Shown here piece after piece: positions 1-5,617 of a stretch of 5,970 bases of DNA (the stretch's first letter is position 1; each line of letters begins with the position of its first letter). The DNA comes from Candidatus Rokuibacteriota bacterium (GTDB lineage: Bacteria > Methylomirabilota > Methylomirabilia > Rokubacteriales > CSP1-6). The stretch spans positions 1 through 5,970 of the forward strand of contig JACOVB010000293.1 in the NCBI GenBank assembly GCA_016177555.1, written 5' to 3'. The notes beneath the pieces were generated by a model. It was not told where the DNA came from. It did no database searches and saw only the letters and a list, made by a program, of their open reading frames with translations. The translations under genes and the position numbers were made by a program.

Positions 1-1
1 G

Positions 2-85
2 GGCCGGGTCGTGCGCGAGGCCACGCCCGCCGAGCTCAGCGCCGAGCCCGAGGTGCTGCTGCGGCACCTGGGCGTCCGGCGCTAG
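2..85 (+). CDS. C-terminal end of an ABC transporter ATP-binding protein (partial)
   Basis: The reading frame is open from the window edge and stops at TAG 83-85, giving 27 residues that include GRVVREATPAEL and end in LRHLGVRR. A Gly-[RK]-[IV]-V-x-E-x-T-P-A-E-L stretch followed by a proline-containing segment and a terminal [RH]-[YH]-L-G-V is typical of the extreme C-terminus of LivF/LivG-type ATPases, which power import of branched-chain amino acids or related carboxylates. The Walker and signature motifs lie outside the window, so the family is inferred from the tail alone. The codon use (strong G/C at third positions) fits a real gene. It could instead be the tail of another ABC ATPase class. 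A 219-bp gap separates it from the next gene, so they are probably not co-transcribed. Confidence 0.55.
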   Translation, partial: GRVVREATPAELSAEPEVLLRHLGVRR

Positions 86-236
86 CGCCACCGTGAACGG
101 AGCCACCCGGGTGCCGGCGGGTGGCGTTCGCGACTGCCCCGGGCTGGCGCCGCGAGCGCGGCGGGCGGGCGTGTTGCGGCCCCCCGGCCCATCTGACAGA
201 ATCGTCGCCATGCAGGAGTCGGCGAAGCGCCACGCC

Positions 237-275
237 GCAGAGATCCTCTGCGTATCGGAGCGGATACGATTGACA
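237..275 (+). promoter_or_regulatory. Two adjacent inverted repeats leading into a TTGACA box (candidate promoter/operator)
   Basis: The 86-304 gap is mostly plain GC-rich DNA, but its 3' part is less GC-rich (about 57 % over 241-280) and structured. GCAGAG (237-242) and CTCTGC (246-251) form a 6-bp dyad with a 3-nt centre. CGTATC (251-256) and GATACG (263-268) form a second 6-bp dyad with a 6-nt centre, directly before TTGACA (270-275), an exact -35 consensus. The best -10 candidate, GAGGAT at 294-299 (18-nt spacing), is poor and would place transcription start at or next to the ATG at 305. The dyads resemble binding sites of a dimeric repressor, but no regulator gene is visible here. This is pattern evidence only. 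Confidence 0.3.
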
Positions 276-304
276 CGGCCGCCTCTCCTGGACGAGGATC
301 GCCC

Positions 305-994
305 ATGGCCAGGAGACGGAGCGCCACCACCCTCGACCGGCTCCGCCGCGATGTCCTCGCTGCGATCACGGGGGCGGAGGCGCGGAGCCGGGCCCACACC
401 GAGGCCCTCGTTGCCGGGCTCCGCCGGGAAGTGCTCCAGGAGATCGTGGCAGCCGAGGCGCGGAGCCGGGCCCACACGGAAGCCCTCGTTGCCGGGCTCC
501 GCCGGGAGCTGCTCGAGGAGATCGGGGCAGCCGAGGCCCGCAGCTGGGCCCACACCGAGGCTGTTGCCGCGCAGCTCCGGGAGGAGATCGCCGCAGCCGA
601 GGCCCGCAGCCGGGCCCACGCCGAGGCTGTTGCCGCGCAGCTCCGGGAGGAGATCGCCGCAGCCGAGGCCCGCACCCGGGCCCACACCGAGGCTGTTGCC
701 GCGCAGCTCCGGGAGGAGATCGCCGCGGCCGAGGCCCGCAGCCGGGCCCACACCGAGGCCATTGCCGCGGAGCTCGGGCGGCAGATCCAGGCTGAAGGAG
801 TCCAGACGCGCCGTCACTTCGAAGTGGTTGGCGAGGCCCAGCGGAGCGCGCTCGAGATCGTGGCCGAAGGCGTCCTCACGCTGGACCGGAAGCACGACAG
901 CTTTCGCGCCGAGGTCCATGAGGAGTTCGCGAAAGTGGACCGGCGCTTCCTGCGGCTCGAGGCTCGCGTTCTCTCCCCGGAAGAGCGCAACTAG
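305..994 (+). CDS. Coiled-coil protein made of 26- and 22-residue tandem repeats
   Basis: A 229-residue protein of unknown function, almost entirely predicted helix, with no signal peptide and no membrane segment. Residues 13-23 look like half a repeat unit. Six full units follow: two of 26 residues (24-49, 50-75) and four of 22 (76-97, 98-119, 120-141, 142-163), each beginning AEARSRAHTEA or a close variant and ending with a charged helix such as AQLREEIAA. The non-repeat tail (164-229), with RRHFEVVGEAQ, VAEGVLTLDRKHDSFRAEV and FAKVDRRFLRLEARV, resembles from memory the C-terminal region of uncharacterised helical proteins from GC-rich soil bacteria and is probably the conserved part. A weak GAGG (294-297) precedes the start. 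There are no proline or glycine breaks between units, which suggests one long rod or an oligomeric bundle. It probably acts as a structural or scaffolding protein, but nothing here fixes a role. Confidence 0.8.
   Translation: MARRRSATTLDRLRRDVLAAITGAEARSRAHTEALVAGLRREVLQEIVAAEARSRAHTEALVAGLRRELLEEIGAAEARSWAHTEAVAAQLREEIAAAEARSRAHAEAVAAQLREEIAAAEARTRAHTEAVAAQLREEIAAAEARSRAHTEAIAAELGRQIQAEGVQTRRHFEVVGEAQRSALEIVAEGVLTLDRKHDSFRAEVHEEFAKVDRRFLRLEARVLSPEERN
374..793 (+). repeat. In-frame tandem repeat, 78-bp x2 then 66-bp x4
   Basis: Units lie at 374-451 and 452-529 (78 bp each), then 530-595, 596-661, 662-727 and 728-793 (66 bp each). The 66-bp units are nearly identical at the nucleotide level, including silent positions, which points to recent duplication rather than only protein-level constraint. 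Each begins GCCGAGGC(C/G)CG and contains GGGCCCAC. Both unit lengths are multiples of three, so copy-number change would keep the frame. The last unit has diverged in its second half (it ends LGRQIQA in the protein). Confidence 0.95.
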
Positions 995-1016
995 CTGTCG
1001 CGCTCGCCTGCTGACC

Positions 1017-1042
1017 GCGCTCCCCGGGTCCCCGGTGAGCGC
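1017..1042 (+). terminator. GC-rich hairpin after the coiled-coil gene
   Basis: GCGCTC (1017-1022) pairs with GAGCGC (1037-1042). After one mismatch, CCGG (1024-1027) pairs with CCGG (1032-1035) around a 4-nt loop. It sits 23 nt after the stop codon at 992-994. There is no T-tract downstream, so intrinsic termination is uncertain; it may be a Rho-assisted or RNA-stabilising 3' end. Confidence 0.3.
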
Positions 1043-1102
1043 TCGACGGAGCCCACAGCCTTCTGATCCCCCGGGCGCGCCGGACCCATGCGCGCGCATA
1101 TG

Positions 1103-1108
1103 AAAGGG
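1103..1108 (+). promoter_or_regulatory. Ribosome binding site that fixes the DUF169 start
   Basis: AAAGGG lies 6 nt upstream of the ATG at 1115. The two earlier in-frame ATGs at 1088 and 1100 have no purine-rich sequence at the right distance, so 1115 is preferred. Confidence 0.5.
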
Positions 1109-1114
1109 CAACCC

Positions 1115-1900
1115 ATGACCGCCGAGACCCATGACTTCGACGCCATCGTCAACGGGCTCAACCAGTACCTCCGGCTCCGCTCGATCCCCATCGGGATGAA
1201 GCTCTTCGAGACCGTGGAGGCGATGGAGGCCATCCCCAAGATCCGGCGGCCGAAGGTCAAGCACACCACTGACCAGATCGTCGCCCAGGCGCGCCAGCTC
1301 GGGTGGACGGTGGGCATCACCATGGCGGACCTGGTGGGCCCGCAATGCGGGGCGGTGATCGGGCTCCATCCGCAGGACGACGAGTGGCTGTCGGGGCAGC
1401 GGATGGCCGGGGTCTGGTTCAAGACGATCGAGGACGCCAGCGCCCACCAGCACGCCATGGACTGCGTGCCCCATGGCCGCTACCGCGCCATGGCCGTGTC
1501 CCCGCTCACCTCCGGACGGCTCACCCCCCCGGACATCTGCCTCATCTACGGCACGCCCGGGCAGATGATCTTCCTGATCAACGGGCTGCAGTGGACGGGC
1601 TACCGGAAGATGCAGTTCACCTCCGTCGGAGAGTCGGCCTGCGCCGACTCGTGGGGAAAGGCGCTCAGGACGGGCGAGCCCGCGCTGACGATTCCCTGCT
1701 ACGCCGAGCGGCGCTACGGCGGCGTGGCCGACGATGAGCTGCTCATGGCCATCCCGCCGCGCTTCCTGCCCGGGGCGCTCGAAGGGCTGGCGGCGCTGTC
1801 GAAGAACGGCTTCCGCTACCCGGCGCCGCCCTTCGGCATCCAGTCGGACGCCGCGGCGGGGCTCGCGGTGAGCTACGCGGACAGGAGCCGGAGCGGATGA
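1115..1900 (+). CDS. DUF169 family protein (COG2043-like)
   Basis: A soluble 261-residue protein with no signal peptide or membrane segment. The N-terminal pattern (a short helix, then LRLRSIPIGMKLF and a basic segment KIRRPKVKH) and the later GPQCGAVIGL, DICLIYGTPGQM, SACADSW and TIPCYAERRYG match, from memory, the DUF169 family, once described as an archaeal cysteine-rich group. Five cysteines (residues 78, 117, 142, 176 and 195 from this start) sit in or near the conserved motifs and could bind a metal or cluster. No catalytic role is established for the family. Using the ATG at 1088 instead would add nine residues (MRAHMKGQP). A hairpin follows the stop at once, and the next gene begins 103 bp on, so it may be transcribed apart from the downstream operon. 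Family assignment is fairly sure; function is unknown. Confidence 0.85.
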   Translation: MTAETHDFDAIVNGLNQYLRLRSIPIGMKLFETVEAMEAIPKIRRPKVKHTTDQIVAQARQLGWTVGITMADLVGPQCGAVIGLHPQDDEWLSGQRMAGVWFKTIEDASAHQHAMDCVPHGRYRAMAVSPLTSGRLTPPDICLIYGTPGQMIFLINGLQWTGYRKMQFTSVGESACADSWGKALRTGEPALTIPCYAERRYGGVADDELLMAIPPRFLPGALEGLAALSKNGFRYPAPPFGIQSDAAAGLAVSYADRSRSG

Positions 1901-1901
1901 G

Positions 1902-1932
1902 CCTCACCGCAACCGGATCCCACGGTGTGAGG
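1902..1932 (+). terminator. Hairpin directly after the DUF169 stop codon
   Basis: CCTCAC (1902-1907) is the reverse complement of GTGAGG (1927-1932), with a 19-nt loop. An alternative pairing uses CCTC/GAGG plus ACCG (1906-1909)/CGGT (1923-1926) with a 2-nt bulge. It begins one base after the TGA. There is no T-run, so it is only terminator-like. Confidence 0.3.
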
Positions 1933-1945
1933 ACGAGGCCCCCGA

Positions 1946-1981
1946 CCCTCACCCCGGCCCTCTCCCTGGGAGGGAGAGGGA
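1946..1981 (+). repeat. Palindromic intergenic repeat of the CCCTCACCCC-CCCTCTCCC type
   Basis: The element opens CCCTCACCCCGG and then holds a perfect 9-bp inverted repeat: CCCTCTCCC (1958-1966), loop TGGGA (1967-1971), GGGAGAGGG (1972-1980). From general knowledge, this sequence type is dispersed in many copies between genes in GC-rich Proteobacteria and soil lineages, much like REP elements. Only one copy is in the window. It ends 4 nt before the ribosome binding site of the amidohydrolase gene, so its hairpin could affect mRNA stability or translation there. Confidence 0.75.
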
Positions 1982-1984
1982 GAC

Positions 1985-1990
1985 AGGAGG
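1985..1990 (+). promoter_or_regulatory. Ribosome binding site of the amidohydrolase gene
   Basis: AGGAGG is a strong Shine-Dalgarno sequence but lies 13 nt before the ATG at 2004, longer than usual. The intervening GAGAGAGA purines may also contribute. It lies next to the palindromic repeat. Confidence 0.5.
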
Positions 1991-2003
1991 AGAGAGACTC
2001 ACC

Positions 2004-3179
2004 ATGAAGACCGTGATCAGGAACATCGGGCAGATCGTCTCGGGCGACATCGCCCGGCCGCTGCTCGACGGCGACTGCATCGTGATCCAGGACGGGAAGA
2101 TCGCGGCGGTGGGGACGGGGCTCGACGCCGACGCGGACACGGTGATCGACGCCAGGGGCACCACGGTGACCCCGGGGCTCATCGACTCGCATTGCCATCC
2201 GGTCTTCGGCGACTTCACCCCCCGCCAGCGCACCGTGGACTTCATCGACTCCGGGCTCCATGGGGGGCTCACCACCATGATCTCGGCGGGCGAGGTGCAT
2301 CTCCCGGGACGCCCGAAGGACGTGGTCGGGCTCAAGGCGCTGGCCATCGTGGCGGCCAAGGCCTATGCGAACCTGCGCCCGTCGGGCGTCAAGGTCCACG
2401 CGGGCGCCCCGATCCTCGAGCTGGGGCTGGTCGAGGAGGACTTCGCCGAGATGGCCCGCGCCGGCGTCACGCTCGTGGGCGAGATCGGGCTCGGCTCGGT
2501 GAGGACGGGCAAGGACGCCGCCCCCATGGTCCGCTGGGCCAAGAAGCACGGCATGACCGTCACCATCCACACGGGCGGGCCCTCCATCGCCGGCTCGAGC
2601 CCCATCAGCGCGGAGGTGGTGCTCGAGGCGGATCCGCACGTGGTGGGGCACATCAACGGCGGCACCACCTCCATGAGCGAGCGCGACATCGACTCGCTGG
2701 TGGCGACGGAGATGGCGCTCGAGATCGTCCACTGCGGCAATGGCAAGACGGCGCTCCACACGCTCGGGCGCGCGCGAGAAGCCCGGGCGCTCCACCGCAT
2801 CATCATCGGCAATGACGCGCCCTCGGGCACGGGCGTGGTGCCCCTCGGCATCCTGCGCGTCATCGCGCATCTCACCTCGCTGGGCGGCGTGAGCCCGGAG
2901 GAGGCGGTGTGCATGGCCACCGGCAACACGGCGCGCGTCTATCACCTGCCGGTGGGCGTCATCGCCGCCGGGCGGGAGGCGGACCTCTGCGTCGTGGACG
3001 CGCCCACGGGCTCGGTGGGAGCCACCGCGCTGGAGGCGCTCAGGGCCGGCGATCTCTTCGGGATCTCCATGGTGCTGATCGACGGGCAGATCAGGATCGG
3101 GCGCAGCCGCAACACGCCGCCGGCGGCGCGCGCCGCCGAGGTGGTGAAGGGCCACGGCCCGGGAGGGGGAGGACACTGA
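2004..3179 (+). CDS. Enamidase-like amidohydrolase (cyclic amide hydrolase)
   Basis: A 391-residue cytoplasmic metal-dependent hydrolase of the amidohydrolase superfamily. The N-terminal composite domain (VIRNIGQIVSGD, VIQDGKIAAVG) leads into TPGLIDSHCHP, the strand-1 HxH pair (His63, His65). Further likely metal ligands or active-site residues are Glu160 (LVGEIGLG), His189 (TIHTGG), His216 (GHINGG) and the strand-8 Asp271 (GNDAPSGTG). The C-terminal VIAAGREADLCVVD closes the composite domain, followed by SRNTPPA and a Gly-rich tail. These motifs and the length match, as I remember it, the enamidase of Eubacterium barkeri, which hydrolyses 1,4,5,6-tetrahydro-6-oxonicotinate to 2-formylglutarate with loss of ammonia and uses a glutamate bridge where many relatives have a carboxylated lysine. 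The actual substrate here may be a different cyclic amide. It is the first gene of a three-gene operon, overlapping the next start by 1 nt. Confidence 0.88.
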   Translation: MKTVIRNIGQIVSGDIARPLLDGDCIVIQDGKIAAVGTGLDADADTVIDARGTTVTPGLIDSHCHPVFGDFTPRQRTVDFIDSGLHGGLTTMISAGEVHLPGRPKDVVGLKALAIVAAKAYANLRPSGVKVHAGAPILELGLVEEDFAEMARAGVTLVGEIGLGSVRTGKDAAPMVRWAKKHGMTVTIHTGGPSIAGSSPISAEVVLEADPHVVGHINGGTTSMSERDIDSLVATEMALEIVHCGNGKTALHTLGRAREARALHRIIIGNDAPSGTGVVPLGILRVIAHLTSLGGVSPEEAVCMATGNTARVYHLPVGVIAAGREADLCVVDAPTGSVGATALEALRAGDLFGISMVLIDGQIRIGRSRNTPPAARAAEVVKGHGPGGGGH

Positions 3180-3748
3180 TGAGGATCCGCAAGCTGCTCA
3201 CGGTGATCGAGGAGATCGTGGAGGATGGCGGCAAGCCCGTGGCGAAGCCGATCAAGAAGGTCGTCGCGGTGGCCGTGATCGAGAACCCCTTCGCCGGGCG
3301 CTTCGTCGAGGACCTCGGGGAGCTGATCAAGACGGGCGAGGAGCTCGGCGATCTGCTGGGCCGTCGCGCGGTGGCGGCCCTCGGGGCGCCGGTGCACTCC
3401 TACGGCAAGGCGGCCGTCGTGGGCGAGAACGGCGAGTACGAGCACGCGGCGGCCATCCTCCACCCGACGCTCGGCACGCCCTTCCGGGCCGCGGTGGGCG
3501 GCGGCAAGGCGCTCATTCCCTCGGCGAAGAAGCTCGGCGGGCCCGGCACGGCCATCGACGTGCCGCTCCATTACAAGGACGCCGCCTTCGTCCGCACCCA
3601 CTTCGACGCGATGGAGGTGCGCCTGGCGGACGCGCCGCGCGCCAACGAGATCCTGGTCGCCCTCGCCGTCACCGGCGGCGGGCGGCCGCACCCCCGCGTC
3701 GGCGGCCTCACCGCCGCCGAGTCAAAGAAAGAGGACGGGTTGCGATGA
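3179..3748 (+). CDS. AA_synth (DUF1185) family protein
   Basis: A 189-residue protein, normal length for this family, with no signal peptide or membrane segment. Motifs I associate with PF06684 are present: a helical N-terminus (RKLLTVIEEIVEDGGKP), then VAVIENPFAGRFVEDL, HSYGKAAVVGENGEYEHA (residues 73-90), AVGGGKALIPS (105-115) and IDVPLHYKDAAFVRTHFD (126-143). The solved member of the family has a variant chorismate-mutase-like fold, and an amino-acid-metabolism role was suggested only from genome context; no reaction is established. The ATG overlaps the previous stop by one base (TGATG), and GGAGG (3168-3172) lies 6 nt upstream, so translation is probably coupled. Being held between an enamidase-like hydrolase and a flavin oxidoreductase suggests work on an intermediate of the same pathway, for example deamination or isomerisation of a reactive imine or enamine, as inference only. 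Confidence 0.88.
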   Translation: MRIRKLLTVIEEIVEDGGKPVAKPIKKVVAVAVIENPFAGRFVEDLGELIKTGEELGDLLGRRAVAALGAPVHSYGKAAVVGENGEYEHAAAILHPTLGTPFRAAVGGGKALIPSAKKLGGPGTAIDVPLHYKDAAFVRTHFDAMEVRLADAPRANEILVALAVTGGGRPHPRVGGLTAAESKKEDGLR

Positions 3749-4731
3749 AATTCGGCCTCAGGCTCCCGAGCTTCGCCCTCGGCCCGAAGACCGCGACGCT
3801 CGGCGAGATGGGCGCCTATCTCCGGCGCGCCGAGGACCTCGGCTTCGACTGCGCCGTGAGCATCGACCACCTCCTGCTCACCCCGCCCGCGTACGCGTGC
3901 ACCTGGCTCGAGCCGGTGGCGCTGCTCTCGGCGCTGGCCGGCGTCACGCGCACGATCAAGCTCGGGACCATGGTGCTGGTGCTGCCGCTCCGCAACCCGG
4001 CCTCCTTCGCCAAGGAGTGGGCGACGCTCGATCTGCTCTCCGGTGGTCGCAGCATCCTGGGCGTGGGCGTCGGCTGGCACGAGGAGGAGTTCGCCCTCAT
4101 GGGCGTGCCTCACAGGGAGCGCGGCCGGCGCATGGACGAGATGCTCGAGGCGGTGACGGCCCTCTGGGCGGGCGACAACGTGACCTATCAGGGCAAGTAC
4201 TACCGGTTCAGCAATCTCACCATCGACCCGAAGCCCGCCCAGAAGCCGCACCCGCCCATCTGGATCGGCGGCGGCACCCAGCCCACGGAGAAGATCTACG
4301 CCCAGACCGTGAGCAACATCGACCCCGTGCTCCGGCGCATCGCGAAGTACGCGAAGACGTGGGTGCCGCACTCGTCTTCCACGGCGGAGATGGTGCGGGG
4401 CGACTGGGAGAAGATCCAGCGCTTCATGGGGGAACTCGGCCGCAAGCCATCGGACATGACCCGGGTCTACTCCAACTTCGTCTACGTGCTCAGGAAAGGC
4501 GAGCCCCCCGAGGCGGCCGTGCCGCACTTCTCGGTCTACTCGGGGATGGACCTGCCGTACTGGAAGGAGTTCTACCTGGTGGGGGAGGCCGAGGAGGTCG
4601 CGGAGAAGATCCGGGGGAAGATCGCGGCGCTGGGAGGCGTCGAGCACGTGGTGCTGAACCCGCTGCACTGGGGCATGGATCAGCTCGAGCGCCTCGCGGC
4701 GGAGGTGCTGCCGCGAGTGGCGCGGCCGTGA
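3745..4731 (+). CDS. LLM-class (luciferase-like) flavin-dependent oxidoreductase
   Basis: A 328-residue TIM-barrel oxidoreductase of the luciferase-like monooxygenase superfamily, using FMN or coenzyme F420. Visible family features are the first strand MKFGLRLPSF, the strand-2 region LGFDCAVSIDH (residues 32-42), IKLGTMVLVLPLRNP (71-85), the segment SGGRSILGVGVGWHEEEF (99-116), HRERGRRMDEMLEA (123-136), FSNLTIDPKPAQKPHPPIWI (155-174) with GGG following, and a C-terminal helix after VEHVVLNPLHWG. This pattern fits the subgroup often annotated as probable F420-dependent oxidoreductases, but cofactor choice cannot be read from sequence alone. The start ATG overlaps the AA_synth stop by 4 nt (ATGA), with GAGG at 3731-3734. 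It is the last gene of the operon. In a ring-degradation pathway it could oxidise or reduce the heterocycle or oxygenate it, as RutA does for uracil; the substrate is not identified. Confidence 0.93.
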   Translation: MKFGLRLPSFALGPKTATLGEMGAYLRRAEDLGFDCAVSIDHLLLTPPAYACTWLEPVALLSALAGVTRTIKLGTMVLVLPLRNPASFAKEWATLDLLSGGRSILGVGVGWHEEEFALMGVPHRERGRRMDEMLEAVTALWAGDNVTYQGKYYRFSNLTIDPKPAQKPHPPIWIGGGTQPTEKIYAQTVSNIDPVLRRIAKYAKTWVPHSSSTAEMVRGDWEKIQRFMGELGRKPSDMTRVYSNFVYVLRKGEPPEAAVPHFSVYSGMDLPYWKEFYLVGEAEEVAEKIRGKIAALGGVEHVVLNPLHWGMDQLERLAAEVLPRVARP

Positions 4732-4736
4732 CGGAG

Positions 4737-4750
4737 CCCCGGCCCCGGGG
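4737..4750 (+). terminator. Short GC palindrome after the operon
   Basis: CCCCGG (4737-4742), CC, CCGGGG (4745-4750) begins 6 nt after the oxidoreductase stop at 4729-4731. The loop is too tight for all six pairs, so about four or five would form. No T-tract follows; a weak candidate for the operon's 3' end. Confidence 0.2.
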
Positions 4751-4795
4751 GGACGGCGCGCTCGCCACGCCAGGCACTTCGTCTTCGGATCTCTG

Positions 4796-4857
4796 GGACA
4801 GGACATTAGCCTGGAGCCTTCGCGACCGCCCACCGGCGAGGCGGGCGGGTCCTGTCC
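4796..4857. repeat. Nested inverted repeats in the spacer after the operon
   Basis: GGACAGGAC (4796-4804) and GTCCTGTCC (4849-4857) are a perfect 9-bp inverted repeat. Directly inside the right arm, GGGCGG (4843-4848) pairs with CCGCCC (4826-4831) around an 11-nt loop, leaving a 21-nt bulge (4805-4825) on the left. As RNA this makes a two-stem structure that could act as a transcription end, a small-RNA fold or an mRNA stabiliser. No T-tract follows. I see no gene in 4732-5012; the long open frames there come from GC bias. Confidence 0.4.
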
Positions 4858-4900
4858 TCGGGGTGTCGCCGGTCCGGCGGGCTCCGTCACCCGCTCGCAC

Positions 4901-4918
4901 GCGCGCAGCGCTGCGCGC
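4901..4918. repeat. Perfect 18-bp palindrome
   Basis: GCGCGCAGC (4901-4909) is directly followed by its reverse complement GCTGCGCGC (4910-4918) with no spacer. Alternating GC runs produce palindromes easily in DNA of this composition, so a protein-binding role is only possible, not shown. Confidence 0.4.
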
Positions 4919-4989
4919 TGCGGACGGGACGAGGGGGTCCCACTCCGCCCGGCTCGCCCGGGACACCACCCGCCCGACGGCCCACAGCG

Positions 4990-4999
4990 TTTCGCGAAA
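4990..4999. promoter_or_regulatory. TTTCGCGAAA palindrome upstream of the hydroxylase fragment
   Basis: A perfect 10-bp palindrome lying 13 bp before the chosen GTG start at 5013, with A/T-rich arms that stand out from the GC-rich surroundings. Its place just upstream of a start codon fits an operator, but no promoter elements can be matched around it with confidence. Confidence 0.25.
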
Positions 5000-5012
5000 A
5001 GTGCGGATTAGC

Positions 5013-5617
5013 GTGTCCGCGAGCGCGGCGCCGGGCCTCCCCCCGCGCTACACGGGCGCGAGCGTGAGGCGCGTGGAGGACCCGCGCCTCTTGAGCGGGC
5101 GCGGGCGCTATCTCGACGACGTCAGGCTTCACGGGTTGCTCCACGCCGCAGCCCCCACGCCCATGCGCGGATCCTCCGCGTGGACACGGGCCCCGCACTG
5201 CACAGCCCGGGGGTGGAGGCCGTCCTCGCAGGTGGCGACCTGGCGCGCGGCGACCTCGAGCTGAGGCCGCGGCTCGAGGCGCCGGGCTTCACTCCCACGG
5301 TGTGGCCCGCGCTGGCGGCCTCGCGCGTGCGCTTCGCGGGGGAGCCCGTGGCCGTCGTCGCCGCGCGCGATCCCTATGCGGCCACCGACGGCTGCGAGGC
5401 CGTCCTCGTGGAGTACGAGCCGCTCCCGGCGCTCGCGAGCCTGGAGGCGGCCCTCGCCCCGGGCGTGGCCAGCCTCCACGAGGCCGTCCCGGGCAATGTG
5501 CTGATCGAGCGGCGCAACGCTCGCGGTGATGTGGACGGGGCCCTCGCTTCCGCGGCCGTGGCGATCCGCGAGACCTTCACGCATGCCCGCTGCTCGGCCT
5601 CGCCCATCGAGCCCCGG
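5013..5617 (+). pseudogene. 5' fragment of a xanthine dehydrogenase-family molybdopterin-binding (large) subunit, frameshifted and truncated
   Basis: The intact family is about 750-800 residues and binds the Mo-pterin cofactor; members include CO dehydrogenase large-subunit homologues and N-heteroaromatic hydroxylases. Here the first frame, from GTG 5013 (GTG 5001 is an alternative), encodes the characteristic N-terminus: GASVRRVEDPRLLSGRGRYL, then DDVRLHGLLHAA. Near 5148-5151 the frame changes, and the second frame carries HAHARILRVDTGPAL, GVEAVLAG, RVRFAGEPVAVVAARDPYAA and HARCSASPIEPR, the a/b-hammerhead domain up to the edge of the cofactor domain. Relatives usually read HAAFVRSPHAHAR at the break, so about 10 nt seem to be missing. 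Similarity ends at Arg (5615-5617), and the frame stops at 5645-5647 after unrelated residues. The whole molybdopterin-binding part and catalytic Glu are absent, so the product cannot be active. Confidence 0.85.

Noticed and set aside
193..198. CTGACA as another -35 box
   Set aside because: No -10-like hexamer lies 16-18 nt downstream and no gene begins nearby.
82..762. Antisense open frame (226 aa) with ASVWARLRASAAAISSRSCA repeats
   Set aside because: Mirror of the tandem repeat on the other strand. The unit length is a multiple of three, so all frames stay open; the + frame has the amphipathic helix pattern and the plausible tail.
374..793. Possible CRISPR array
   Set aside because: Units are directly adjacent, 66-78 bp long, in frame, and without unique spacers.
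93..1103. Long + strand open frame (336 aa) through the repeat gene
   Set aside because: It overlaps the 305-994 gene in another frame. Its product is Arg/Pro/Ser low-complexity (SGRRSPQPRPAAGP repeated), as expected when a 66-bp in-frame repeat is read out of frame in GC-rich DNA.
1743..3176. Antisense open frame (477 aa) over the DUF169 and amidohydrolase genes
   Set aside because: His/Arg/Asp-rich product without recognisable motifs, lying opposite the clearly conserved amidohydrolase; a GC-bias shadow.
3571..4890. Antisense open frame (439 aa) opposite the LLM oxidoreductase
   Set aside because: The opposite strand has full family motifs; this product is Arg/His/Leu-rich with no domain.
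3897..5264. + strand open frame of 455 aa
   Set aside because: The first two thirds are an out-of-frame reading of the oxidoreductase gene and spacer. Only its end (from about 5013) is real, as the first frame of the hydroxylase pseudogene.
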